Positions 32,362 through 43,005 of a stretch of DNA of 64,000 nt are shown here, piece after piece. This DNA comes from Pseudoduganella buxea (lineage in GTDB: Bacteria; Pseudomonadota; Gammaproteobacteria; Burkholderiales; Burkholderiaceae_D), in assembly GCF_009720835.1 (NCBI RefSeq), contig NZ_WNKZ01000001.1, positions 124,001-188,000 of the forward strand, written 5' to 3'. Position 1 is the stretch's first letter, and each line of letters opens with the position of its first letter. The translations under genes were made by a program, and so were the position numbers. The notes under the pieces were generated by a model, which had not been told where the DNA came from, made no database searches, and was given only the letters and a program-made list of their open reading frames with translations.

Positions 32362-32408
32362 ATGTGTGACCGTGGTTTTACAGGTCTTGTTTCTTATACA
32401 ATGGCAAC

Positions 32409-33713
32409 ATGAACCGCCTGTTCTTCCGATTCTTCACCCTCGTGATGCTGTCGATCAGCGTGGCGGCATTGATCGTGTACTTCGCCATCAACCGCATGTT
32501 CGGCGACCCGCTGGAAAGCATCGCCCGCAACCAGGCGGCGGCGCAGATCTTCCTGCTGGAGCAATATGTCGACCAGGCCCCGGCGGACGGATGGCTCGAC
32601 CGGCTGAACAAGGTGCGCGAAGTGTCGGATGTGCGCTTCGAGCTGATTCCCCTCAGCACGGCGCGGGCCCAGTTGCCCAGCCGCGAGCGCGAGGCCTTCG
32701 ACCGGGGCGAGGTGGTTATCGATATCGGCAGCAAGGCGCTGTACCGCCGCGTCGACCTGACGGGCGACAAATATATCGGCAGCAATGAAGAAGCCATCCA
32801 CGCGCAGAACCTGCCGATCGACATCAAGGTGGCCCTGCAGATGGAGGCGGTGCGCTACATCATCGTGGCGCTGGCGCTGCTGGTACCCATCGGCGTGTGG
32901 TCGCGCTCGCACTGGCGCGGCCTGCAGGCCCTGATGAAGGTGGCGGACCGTTTCGGCGCCGGCCAGCTGAAGGTGCGCGCGCAGATGAAGCCGGACGACA
33001 GCATCTATCCGCTGGCCGAACGCATCAACCACATGGCGGACCGCATCGAAACCCTGCTGGAATCGCAGCGGGGCCTGTTGAACTCCGTGTCCCACGAAAT
33101 CCGCACGCCGATTGCCCGCCTCGAATTCGCGCTGGAGCTGCTGCATGACACGGTGGGCGACACGGTGCTGGAAAAGCGCATCGGCAGCATGCAGGGCGAC
33201 CTGACGGAGCTGAAGTCGCTCGTCAGCGAACTGCTGGGCATGGCGCGCCTGGACAGCGAGCAGCCGCTGCGCTACGAGACCTTCAACGTGACGGACGCGC
33301 TGCGCAGTTGCGCCAATACGCTGCCGCCGTCGACGGTGTCGCTGGACGTGTCCGTGCCCGATGGCCTGGGCACCTATTACGGTGACTGCCGCCTGCTGAT
33401 GCGCGCCACCGGCAACCTGTTGAGGAATGCCCAGAAATATGCCAACGGCCGGGTGGCGCTGTCGGCCGCTCGCAAGGTCGACGGCGTTATCATCGTCGTC
33501 GACGACGACGGACCCGGCATTCCGGAAGACGAGCGGGAGCGGGTGTTCGAGCCCTTCTACCGGCTCGACCGCAGCCGCGACCGCAACACGGGCGGCTTCG
33601 GCCTGGGCCTGTCGATCGCCAGCAAGGCCGTGTCGCTGCACGGTGGCGCCCTGCGCATCGAGACGTCGCCACTGGGCGGGGCCCGCTTCGTCATCATGCT
33701 GCCGCCGGCGTAG
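32409..33713 (+). CDS. RstB-like sensor histidine kinase
   Basis: A 434-residue membrane kinase. It has transmembrane helices at about 8-28 and 148-165, a periplasmic loop of about 120 residues, a HAMP linker (about 166-218), an H-box NSVSHEIRTPIARLEFAL (His229) and a HATPase domain with LLRNAQKYA, VDDDGPGIPEDE and GFGLGLSIASKAV. It pairs with the RstA-like regulator at 30755. In most genomes the pair is adjacent; here an exported protein on the other strand lies between. The signal is unknown. Confidence 0.9.
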   Translation: MNRLFFRFFTLVMLSISVAALIVYFAINRMFGDPLESIARNQAAAQIFLLEQYVDQAPADGWLDRLNKVREVSDVRFELIPLSTARAQLPSREREAFDRGEVVIDIGSKALYRRVDLTGDKYIGSNEEAIHAQNLPIDIKVALQMEAVRYIIVALALLVPIGVWSRSHWRGLQALMKVADRFGAGQLKVRAQMKPDDSIYPLAERINHMADRIETLLESQRGLLNSVSHEIRTPIARLEFALELLHDTVGDTVLEKRIGSMQGDLTELKSLVSELLGMARLDSEQPLRYETFNVTDALRSCANTLPPSTVSLDVSVPDGLGTYYGDCRLLMRATGNLLRNAQKYANGRVALSAARKVDGVIIVVDDDGPGIPEDERERVFEPFYRLDRSRDRNTGGFGLGLSIASKAVSLHGGALRIETSPLGGARFVIMLPPA

Positions 33714-33719
33714 GGCCGC

Positions 33720-34622
33720 TCAGGCCGGCGTGCGCAGCGGCGGCGTCGGCGTCACGTCGCCCCGCGCCACCTTCTCGTATTCGGCGATCACCTGGGCCCC
33801 GAACAGCAGCAGGGTGGCGCCGATCTCCAGGCTGAACATGACGACGATGGCCGTTGTCATCGAGCCGTACACGACATTCACCTGCGACAAGGTGGAGAAA
33901 TACCACACCAGCACGTGCCGGGCGATTTCCCACAGCACGGTGGCCGTGACGCCGCCGATCAGCGCGTGCTGCCACGACAGCCGGCCCACCGGCATCACCA
34001 TATAGATCGACGACAGCAGCAGCACCTCGCCGGACAGGCCCAGCAGGTACAGCAGGGCGCCGGACAGGCCGTGCAGCGACCATTCGTAGCCGAACAGGCG
34101 CACATTCTCCGCGCCGATTACCTGCAGGCTGCCCGCCACCAGGGTGACGACGAGCGCGCCCACGCCCAGGCACAGGATGTAGCAGTAGGGCAGCACGGCG
34201 GAAATGGCGTAATGACGCCGCCGCACGGCCACGCGGTGGATGAAGATGACGCACATGGCGTTTTCCAGCACGGTGAATGCGAGCGAGCTGAAAAACAGCA
34301 TCGTCAGGCCCAGGAACCAGCCGACCAGGTCGCGGTGGTCGAGGAAGTGGGCCACCTCGGCCACGATGGCGCCGGACTGCCCCGGCACCAGCCATTCCAG
34401 GTAATGCCCGATGGTTTCCAGCAGTTCCTTCGGATCGATGATGTGCGACAGCGCCACCACCACCAGCATCACCAGCGGCACGATCGACAGCAGCGAATAG
34501 TAGGCGACAGCACCTGCCAGCAGCAGGCCCTGGTTGGCCCGGAAGCCGGCCAGGCACTGCAGCGCGAAACGCAATGGATGGCCGAGCACGTAGGCAGTGG
34601 CATTGCGGTTGAGTATTGTCAT
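33720..34622 (-). CDS. YihY/BrkB-family membrane protein
   Basis: A 300-residue inner-membrane protein of the YihY (formerly RNase BN) family with about six transmembrane helices. Characteristic segments are LLAGAVAYYSLLSIVPLVMLVVV near the N-terminus and QHALIGGVTATVLWEIARHVLVWYFSTLSQVNVVYGSM in the second half. The start is the ATG at 34622; the reading from 34751 would add 43 unlikely residues overlapping the maeB promoter. It is convergent with the kinase (six bases apart). The molecular role of the family is unsettled. Confidence 0.88.
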   Translation of the reverse strand: MTILNRNATAYVLGHPLRFALQCLAGFRANQGLLLAGAVAYYSLLSIVPLVMLVVVALSHIIDPKELLETIGHYLEWLVPGQSGAIVAEVAHFLDHRDLVGWFLGLTMLFFSSLAFTVLENAMCVIFIHRVAVRRRHYAISAVLPYCYILCLGVGALVVTLVAGSLQVIGAENVRLFGYEWSLHGLSGALLYLLGLSGEVLLLSSIYMVMPVGRLSWQHALIGGVTATVLWEIARHVLVWYFSTLSQVNVVYGSMTTAIVVMFSLEIGATLLLFGAQVIAEYEKVARGDVTPTPPLRTPA

Positions 34623-34795
34623 GACGCCAATTCTACCGGGGCGAGCGGGGCGGCGACGTTCGGCTGGTCGGTGGCGCCAAGGCCTTGGCGAAACGAAATA
34701 TTGACATTGGTGTACGATATTGCGGCCAGGAGCAGCGCCAGACTCGCCCAAGGCACCGCCTCAACCGATTCATGACAAACGCAGCAGGAGACAAG

Positions 34796-36997
<2,202 letters not shown>

Positions 36998-37004
36998 GAG
37001 GAGC

Positions 37005-37028
37005 GGCCGGCGTCAGCTGACGCCGGCC
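37005..37028. terminator. 24-bp perfect palindrome between convergent maeB and LD-carboxypeptidase genes
   Basis: A perfect palindrome beginning GGCCGGCGTC and ending GACGCCGGCC, eight bases after the maeB stop. It overlaps the last codons and stop of the opposite gene. It can fold as a strong hairpin in either transcript, so a bidirectional terminator role is likely even without a T-tract. Confidence 0.6.
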
Positions 37029-38140
37029 TCCAGCAACGTCAGGGTCTGCGTCCCCGTATCGAGCCGGGCGCGCAGGCCCATCGGCAGGGTGAACTGGTCG
37101 CGGATATGGCCGAAGGAGTAGCCCGTCACGGCGGGAATCCTCAAGGGCCGCAGGTGCTGGTCCGTCGTCTCATCCAGGGTCAGCGCGCTTTCGCCCGGCG
37201 CCGGCCCGCAGCCTTCGAACACGCCCAGCATCACGCCGGCCGCCTGGCCGAAGGGCTGGTTCATCTGCAGCTGCATCAGCATGCGGTCGATCCGGTAGGG
37301 CTCCTCGTTGACGTCTTCCAGGAACAGGATGCTGTCGCGGATATCGGCCGCGTACGGCGTGCCGGCCAGCGCCGCCACCAGCGACAGGTTCCCGCCCGTC
37401 AGCCGCCCTTCGGCCACGCCCGCCACGACGGTACGGCGCGTGAACTGCGGCGCCAGCAGCGCGCGGCGGTCGTTTTCCGCCGACATGGGAATCACATATT
37501 CTTCCTGCGGGTCCATCAACAGGTTCATCAGGTGCGTCGTCGCATAGTCCGACGGCGTCGACATGGCCAGCGGACCGTGGAACGTCACGAGGCCGGCGTG
37601 GCGCCGCAGCGCCAGGTGCAGGGCCGTGATGTCGGAATAGCCGACGAAGATCTTCGGGTTGGCGCGCACCATCTGGTAATCGATGTGCGGCAGCAGTTGC
37701 AGCGCGCCCGAGCCGCCCCGGATGGCCCAGATGGCCTTCACGTCCGGGTCGCGGAACATGGCGTTGAAGTCGATCATGCGCTGGGCCCACAGCCCGGCGT
37801 AATTGCCATGCACGGCCGTCAGGTGCGCCCCCAGCCTGACGCGAAAGCCCAGCGCCTCGACGCGGGCGACGGACTTGTCGACCAGGGCCTGGGAGATGAC
37901 GCCGGCCGGCGCGATCAGGCCGACGGTATTGCCCGGCGCCAGCCGGGGTGGTTTGATCAGCGGGGGATGCGGCATGGTATGCCTACGCGGTTGCGGTGGA
38001 GTGTATGACGTGAGTTTCGGTGCCGTCAAATTCGGTGACGCGAGCTTCGGTGACGCGGCCCGCGCCGCCGGCAGGCCGGCGGCGAGTCGGGCAATGACGC
38101 CGGCCGCCAGCAGGCGGCCCAGGTTGCGCCGGGTGGTCAA
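37013..38140 (-). CDS. S66-family LD-carboxypeptidase with Tat-like leader
   Basis: LD-carboxypeptidases remove the terminal D-Ala from murein tetrapeptides. The 375-residue product has the S66 triad: Ser169 (GYSDITALH), Glu in LEDVNEEPYRID (about 274-285) and His345 (GYSFGH). Read from a TTG placed directly after the TonB-receptor stop, it has a twin-arginine-like leader (TTRRNLGRLLAAG, hydrophobic stretch, ARA/AS) and three tandem pentapeptides (ASPKL, ASPNL, TAPKL). Starting at the ATG at 37975 would give a cytoplasmic LdcA. The leader is convincing, so I favour the long form, but the TTG has no clear ribosome site. It abuts the TonB receptor without a gap. Confidence 0.85.
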   Translation of the reverse strand: MTTRRNLGRLLAAGVIARLAAGLPAARAASPKLASPNLTAPKLTSYTPPQPRRHTMPHPPLIKPPRLAPGNTVGLIAPAGVISQALVDKSVARVEALGFRVRLGAHLTAVHGNYAGLWAQRMIDFNAMFRDPDVKAIWAIRGGSGALQLLPHIDYQMVRANPKIFVGYSDITALHLALRRHAGLVTFHGPLAMSTPSDYATTHLMNLLMDPQEEYVIPMSAENDRRALLAPQFTRRTVVAGVAEGRLTGGNLSLVAALAGTPYAADIRDSILFLEDVNEEPYRIDRMLMQLQMNQPFGQAAGVMLGVFEGCGPAPGESALTLDETTDQHLRPLRIPAVTGYSFGHIRDQFTLPMGLRARLDTGTQTLTLLEAGVS

Positions 38141-40897
38141 TCAGAAGAACTTGTACTTCAGATTGAACGACAGCGCCCGGCCCCGTGGATCGGCCACGCG
38201 CGGGTCCCAGCCGGCACCCACCACTTCATCCACGTTGTGCGCCGTGAACGGCGGGTCGGTGTCGAACAGGTTCTGGATGCCCACCGTGATGGTGGTCTTC
38301 GGGAAGCCCGTATAGGTCAGCGACACGTCGTGCTTCGTGTAGTGCTTCACGCGCGGGTCGAAGCCGGCCGGCGGCGTGCCCTTGCCGCCGTTGGGCAGCT
38401 GGTCGTTGTAGCCCGACGCGTAACGCTGCATCAGCAGGGCACTCCAGTTGCCCTTGCCGACCGTCAGGCTGGCCGTGTGCTTCCAGCGCAGGTAGATGTC
38501 GCGCGTGCTGAACTGGCTGACCTGCTCCTTGTACGGCTGGCCTTCGAACTCGGCGAACTTGAAGCTGTCCAGGTAGGTCCCGTCCAGCACGGCCGCGTAG
38601 GTGTAGCCATCGACCTTGCCGTCGTAGCGCAGGCCGATGTCGATGCCACGCGTCTTCAGGCCGGCCGCGTTGATCCAGCCCGCTTCCACGTGATCGATGG
38701 TGCCGTCTGGGGCGCGCACGATGTACTGCGGCAGGTACTGGTAATTGTTCAGCACCACCTGGGGCGTGCGGTTCAGGATGCGGTCCTTGATATTGATGGC
38801 CCACCAGTCCAGCGATACGCTGAAGTTGCGGAAGGGTTCAGCCACGATGCCCAGGGTGCCTTGCTTCGACGTTTCGGGCCGCAGCGACGGATTGCCGCCG
38901 GTGTTGTAGTCCAGCCGTTCGATGGCGCAGTAAGCCGGGTTGCCGGGGTTGGCGGCGCAGCCTTGCTGGTCGATGATCCCGTTCGGCAGTTCCTGCGACA
39001 GGCGGCCCGCATACAGCTGGTTGAAGCTGGGCGCCAGGAAGCCCTTGCCGGCCGAGCCCCGGAACAGCAGCGTTTGCAGCGGCTGGTAGCGGAAGGCCAC
39101 CTTCGGATTGGTGGTGGCGCCGATCAGGCTGTAGTTGTCGCGGCGGATCGCCAGCTGCACTTCCAGGTCCTTCAGCACGGGCACCAGGGCCTCGGCATAC
39201 ACGGCGCGCACGTAGCGCGTGGCCTGGTCCAGGTTGGCGTTCCCCGGCGAGAGCAGGATCTTCGTTGCATCGACATCCTGGCCGAAGGAATACGTCTCCT
39301 TGCGCAGGTCGAAGCCGGCCGCCATCGACACGGCGCCGGCGGGCAGGTTGAACACTTCCCCTGAAACCGAGCCGTCCAGCTGCGTCATCGTCGTGCGGCC
39401 GTGCTGGAACGCGCCCCGGTACTTGGTCGATTCGATCAGGTCCATGGCCTGCTGGGTCTGGGCCTGGCCCGGCGCCGCCCACGGGTTGACGATGCCGCTG
39501 GCCAGGGCCGCGTAGATCTTGTCCGTGTAGCCGTAGCCGTCCACCAGGTCCGTCTGCGTCGTGCTGATGGAGCGCGACAGGCCTACCTTGTAGTCGTACT
39601 TGCCGGCCAGCGTGCCTTCGGCCGCCAGCAGGCCCCGGTAGCTCTCGGCCTCGTTGTACTGGGTGCGATTGCCCCATGGCGTGGTGCGCCATTTGTAGAT
39701 GATCGGCTTGCTGCGGTCGTAGCTGGGGATATAGGCCGACAGGTCCTGGTAGTACGGCCCGTTGACAGGATAGGCATTGCCGTTGGCCAGGCTGGTCGAA
39801 ATCTGCAGCGGCGTCAGTTCGGCCGTCGCCTCCGTGCGCGATCCGAGGAACTCGGCGAACACGCGGTGGTTGTCGTCGATCTTGAAGGTGCCGCGCGAAA
39901 CGGCCGTGGTGCGCTCGACGGGGAAGCCGATCACGTAGTCGCCGCCGTAGTCGTAGGCGCAGGAATAGCGGGTGCGCGTGGGCGACGTGACGTCCTTCCA
40001 CAGGTCGGTCTGGTATTGCGACATGCCGGGCACGCTGTCGCACTTGCCCTGGAGGCTCAGCAGGCCGGCCTGCAGGTAGGTGGTGGCGTCGCCCGGCATC
40101 TTGAAGCCCGTGCCCAGGGCCGTGCCGGCGCCGGTCAGGATGTTCGCGTAGGGCGTGCCGGTGGTGTCCGGCGACAGGCCCCGTTCGGGCTGGAAGCCGT
40201 TGGCGAAGCGGCGCTGGCGCGATTCGAGCTTGTCGTTGACGTCGTGCGTCACGCTGGCCATCACGTTCCAGCCGTCCGCCTGCAGGTCGCCCAGGCCGCC
40301 CAGCAGCGAGTAGCTGCGCTCCATGCCGCCGCCCGCCTCGGTGGCGTTCAGGGTGGTGGATGCTTCCAGGCCCTTGTAGTCGGTGCGCAGGATGAAGTTG
40401 ACGACGCCGCCGATGGCATCGGTGCCGTAGATGGCGGAGGCACCGTCCTTGAGGATCTCGACGCGGGCGACGGCGCCCAGCGGGATCGCGTTCAGGTCGA
40501 CGGCCTTGCCGCTGCCGCCGTGGTTGCCCAGCCGGCGGCCGTTCAGCAGCACCAGGGTGGCGTTCGGGCCCAGGCCGCGCAGCGACGCGAACGAGGCGCC
40601 GCCGGAGACGCGGTCGGCGTCGGCGCCGAAGACGTTGTTCCCCGACGTCATATTGTCGGCACCCGTGCCGTTGGCGGAGATCAGCCGCATCAGCTGCGCC
40701 GTGTCCGTGATGCCGGCCTTGCGGATCGTGTCGAAGGTAATGGTCTGCACGGGCAGCGCGCCTTCCTTGGCGATGCGCTTGATGCTGCTGCCGGTGATTT
40801 CGACACGCTGCATCTGCGGTGCCGGTGCTTCCTGCGCGATGGCGGGACCGGCAACGCCGATCAGCGCAAGCAGCTGCGCCAGTTTGTTCAGTTTCAC
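38141..40897 (-). CDS. TonB-dependent outer-membrane receptor
   Basis: A 918-residue TonB-dependent receptor. I start at a GTG (40897) with GGGAGAG six bases upstream, giving a signal peptide (KLNKLAQLLALIGVAGPAIAQ). The plug follows with VEITGSSIKRI and NGRRLGNHGG-type segments, and the barrel ends in LSFNLKYKFF, a typical last strand. The plug resembles receptors of the large xanthomonad/oxalobacterial group for complex nutrients more than siderophore receptors. The same strand carries a peptide-binding protein upstream and an LD-carboxypeptidase abutting downstream, so peptide or muropeptide uptake is a reasonable guess. Confidence 0.9.
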   Translation of the reverse strand: MKLNKLAQLLALIGVAGPAIAQEAPAPQMQRVEITGSSIKRIAKEGALPVQTITFDTIRKAGITDTAQLMRLISANGTGADNMTSGNNVFGADADRVSGGASFASLRGLGPNATLVLLNGRRLGNHGGSGKAVDLNAIPLGAVARVEILKDGASAIYGTDAIGGVVNFILRTDYKGLEASTTLNATEAGGGMERSYSLLGGLGDLQADGWNVMASVTHDVNDKLESRQRRFANGFQPERGLSPDTTGTPYANILTGAGTALGTGFKMPGDATTYLQAGLLSLQGKCDSVPGMSQYQTDLWKDVTSPTRTRYSCAYDYGGDYVIGFPVERTTAVSRGTFKIDDNHRVFAEFLGSRTEATAELTPLQISTSLANGNAYPVNGPYYQDLSAYIPSYDRSKPIIYKWRTTPWGNRTQYNEAESYRGLLAAEGTLAGKYDYKVGLSRSISTTQTDLVDGYGYTDKIYAALASGIVNPWAAPGQAQTQQAMDLIESTKYRGAFQHGRTTMTQLDGSVSGEVFNLPAGAVSMAAGFDLRKETYSFGQDVDATKILLSPGNANLDQATRYVRAVYAEALVPVLKDLEVQLAIRRDNYSLIGATTNPKVAFRYQPLQTLLFRGSAGKGFLAPSFNQLYAGRLSQELPNGIIDQQGCAANPGNPAYCAIERLDYNTGGNPSLRPETSKQGTLGIVAEPFRNFSVSLDWWAINIKDRILNRTPQVVLNNYQYLPQYIVRAPDGTIDHVEAGWINAAGLKTRGIDIGLRYDGKVDGYTYAAVLDGTYLDSFKFAEFEGQPYKEQVSQFSTRDIYLRWKHTASLTVGKGNWSALLMQRYASGYNDQLPNGGKGTPPAGFDPRVKHYTKHDVSLTYTGFPKTTITVGIQNLFDTDPPFTAHNVDEVVGAGWDPRVADPRGRALSFNLKYKFF

Positions 40898-41025
40898 GGT
40901 TCTCTCCCAAAAGTTGGGGACTCCACCGTGGCGGGAGTCCCAATAATGCGCCGATGATGCGGTTGCCGGCGGCGGCGTCATTGCGCTGCCCGTTGTCGGT
41001 ATCTGGTCCGGCGGTCCAGGGTAGC

Positions 41026-41044
41026 GTGGCGCGTTTGGCGCCAC
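41026..41044. other. Small hairpin in the gap before the TonB receptor
   Basis: GTGGCGC (41026-41032) pairs with GCGCCAC (41038-41044) around GTTTG. It lies in the 202-bp gap (40898-41099) between the peptide-binding gene and the receptor. It could be an attenuating hairpin or an operator; no T-tract follows on either strand. Confidence 0.3.
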
Positions 41045-41099
41045 CTAATGAAAATTGCTGACGCTGCCATAACCTGATGGAATGCATTCATGCCAATTG

Positions 41100-42860
41100 T
41101 CAGGGCGTCATTTTAGCGGCGCGCTCGCGGGCAGGCAGGTCGATATCCAGATATCGCCAGTTTGTGAATTCGACCGGATGGCGCTTGTAGTTTTTTAGCC
41201 ACGGTTGCCGGATATCGGCGGAGATCGGGTGCGTCAGCAGCACCCACGGGTTGTAGGCGTGGATCAGCTGCGCCAGTTCGCGGTACAGGGCCTGCCGCTC
41301 AGGTCCATCGGCCAGCTGGCGCGCCTTTTCGTAGCGCTCGTTGTACGCCGGCAGGTTGAAGCGCGCGTAGTTGGCGCGGCCCGCATTGGGGCCGTACAAC
41401 AGCTGGTAGAAGTTGTCGCCATCGGGGAAGTCGGCCACCCAGTTCGTCTCGAACATCATCACCTTGCCCAGGCGCGAAGCCTTGATGATTTCCGTCTTCT
41501 TGTCCGTGATGAAATGCACGCGCAGGCCCAGGGCCGTCAGGTTCTTGCGCCACAGCTCATCGCGCAGGCGCCCCACCATCGACGGTTCGCTGTGCATGCG
41601 CAGGGTGAGCGGCCGCCCGTCGGGCAGGGTGCGGTAGCCGTCCGCACCCTTGCGGTAGCCGTGGCGATCCAGCAGCTTGCGGGCCAGCGCCGGGTCGTAG
41701 GCGATGGGGCTGCGATAGGCCGGGTCGTAGCCCAGCACATTCGGCGGCAGCGGCGACTGGGCCGGCAACGCCAGGCCTTTCTTCAGCAGCGCCACGTCTT
41801 CATCGCTGTTGTAGCCCAGCGCGATGGCGCGGCGCAGCGCCACCTTGGCCGGCGAGTAGCCGCCGATGACGGGGTCCTCCATGTTCATCCACATGTAGTA
41901 GGTCTGCAGCACGGGGAAGGGTTCCAGCACCATGCCGCGCCGCGCCAGTTCCGACTTGAGCACGGGCGCGCTCGATGCCGGGTCCAGCACCAGGTCGCGC
42001 ATCGATTCCGGCACCTGCTCGATGTAGTCGAATTCGCCATTCAGGTATCCCAGCACGCGCGACTGGTATTCCTCCATGATCTTCACGTCGACCCGGTCCA
42101 CCAGCGGCAGGCGCTTGCCGCCCAGCGTTGCGTGGTAATCCGGGTTGGCCAGCAAGGTGATACGGTCGCTGTGCTTCCATGTGCCCATCATGAACGGCCC
42201 GCTGCCGATGGGGTGGTTGCCCAGCTGGCTGCCGTAGCGCTCGGCCGCCTCGCGCGCCACGACCCCGGTGGCGGGCAACGCCAGGTAGAACAGCAGGCTG
42301 GGATCCGGCGTGTTCAGGCGCATTTGCAGGGTGTACCTGTCGAGGGCGCGCAGGCCGGGAATGGCAGTGGCGTAGCTGAAGCGCTCGCGCCAGGCGGCGT
42401 CGCCCAGCAGCTTGCCTTCGAACAGGAACAGCCAGGGCGACTTCAGGGCCGGGTCGTACAGCCGCTGCAGGCTGTAGACGTAATCCTGGGCCGTCACTTC
42501 GCGGCGCGCGCCGCCGAAGGCCGGATCGGGCGCGAAGTGCATGCCGGGCTTCAGGCGGAAGGTCCACGTCGTGCCGGCGGCGTCCACCGTGGGCATGGTC
42601 ACCAGCGTGTTGGCCTGCAGCCTGACGGGCCGCGCCAGGTAATCGTAGCGCAGCATCGGGTCGAACAGGTTCTCCAGCAGCGACAGGCTGGCCAGGTCGG
42701 AGGCGACGGCAGGGTCCAGGCCCGTTTCGCCGGTGGACAGCAGGGCGTGCAGCACCTTGGGCGGCTTGCCGGCAGCGGTGGGCGCCGTGGCAGCGCCAGT
42801 GGCAAAAGCGGCCGTGCAGGCACACAGCAGCGCGGCGGCGAATTGGCGGAATGTCTTCAT
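41100..42860 (-). CDS. ABC transporter substrate-binding protein, family 5 (peptide type)
   Basis: A 586-residue periplasmic binding protein of the SBP_bac_5 family (OppA/DppA/MppA type). It has a signal peptide (about 1-23), the family pattern TGLDPAVASDLASLSLLENLFDPML, LKPGMHFAPDPAFGG, IGSGPFMMGTW and a late WVADFPDGDNFYQLLYG. The start is the ATG at 42860, which begins the signal; the longer reading is unlikely. No permease or ATPase genes are nearby, so it is an orphan like E. coli MppA, which delivers murein tripeptide to Opp. The neighbours (TonB receptor, LD-carboxypeptidase) fit a peptide ligand. Confidence 0.9.
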   Translation of the reverse strand: MKTFRQFAAALLCACTAAFATGAATAPTAAGKPPKVLHALLSTGETGLDPAVASDLASLSLLENLFDPMLRYDYLARPVRLQANTLVTMPTVDAAGTTWTFRLKPGMHFAPDPAFGGARREVTAQDYVYSLQRLYDPALKSPWLFLFEGKLLGDAAWRERFSYATAIPGLRALDRYTLQMRLNTPDPSLLFYLALPATGVVAREAAERYGSQLGNHPIGSGPFMMGTWKHSDRITLLANPDYHATLGGKRLPLVDRVDVKIMEEYQSRVLGYLNGEFDYIEQVPESMRDLVLDPASSAPVLKSELARRGMVLEPFPVLQTYYMWMNMEDPVIGGYSPAKVALRRAIALGYNSDEDVALLKKGLALPAQSPLPPNVLGYDPAYRSPIAYDPALARKLLDRHGYRKGADGYRTLPDGRPLTLRMHSEPSMVGRLRDELWRKNLTALGLRVHFITDKKTEIIKASRLGKVMMFETNWVADFPDGDNFYQLLYGPNAGRANYARFNLPAYNERYEKARQLADGPERQALYRELAQLIHAYNPWVLLTHPISADIRQPWLKNYKRHPVEFTNWRYLDIDLPARERAAKMTP

Positions 42861-43005
42861 GGCGATCGTCCAGGCGTAAGGCGCCAGCATAATGCAGCGG
42901 CACCATTCCATAAGCTTTTTGCATACCCGGCCCGCATTCTTTCATCGCGCGCGCCGGGGCGTCCTCTATACTTTGCCTGGATTATTGCTTACTACTGACG
43001 CTTCC

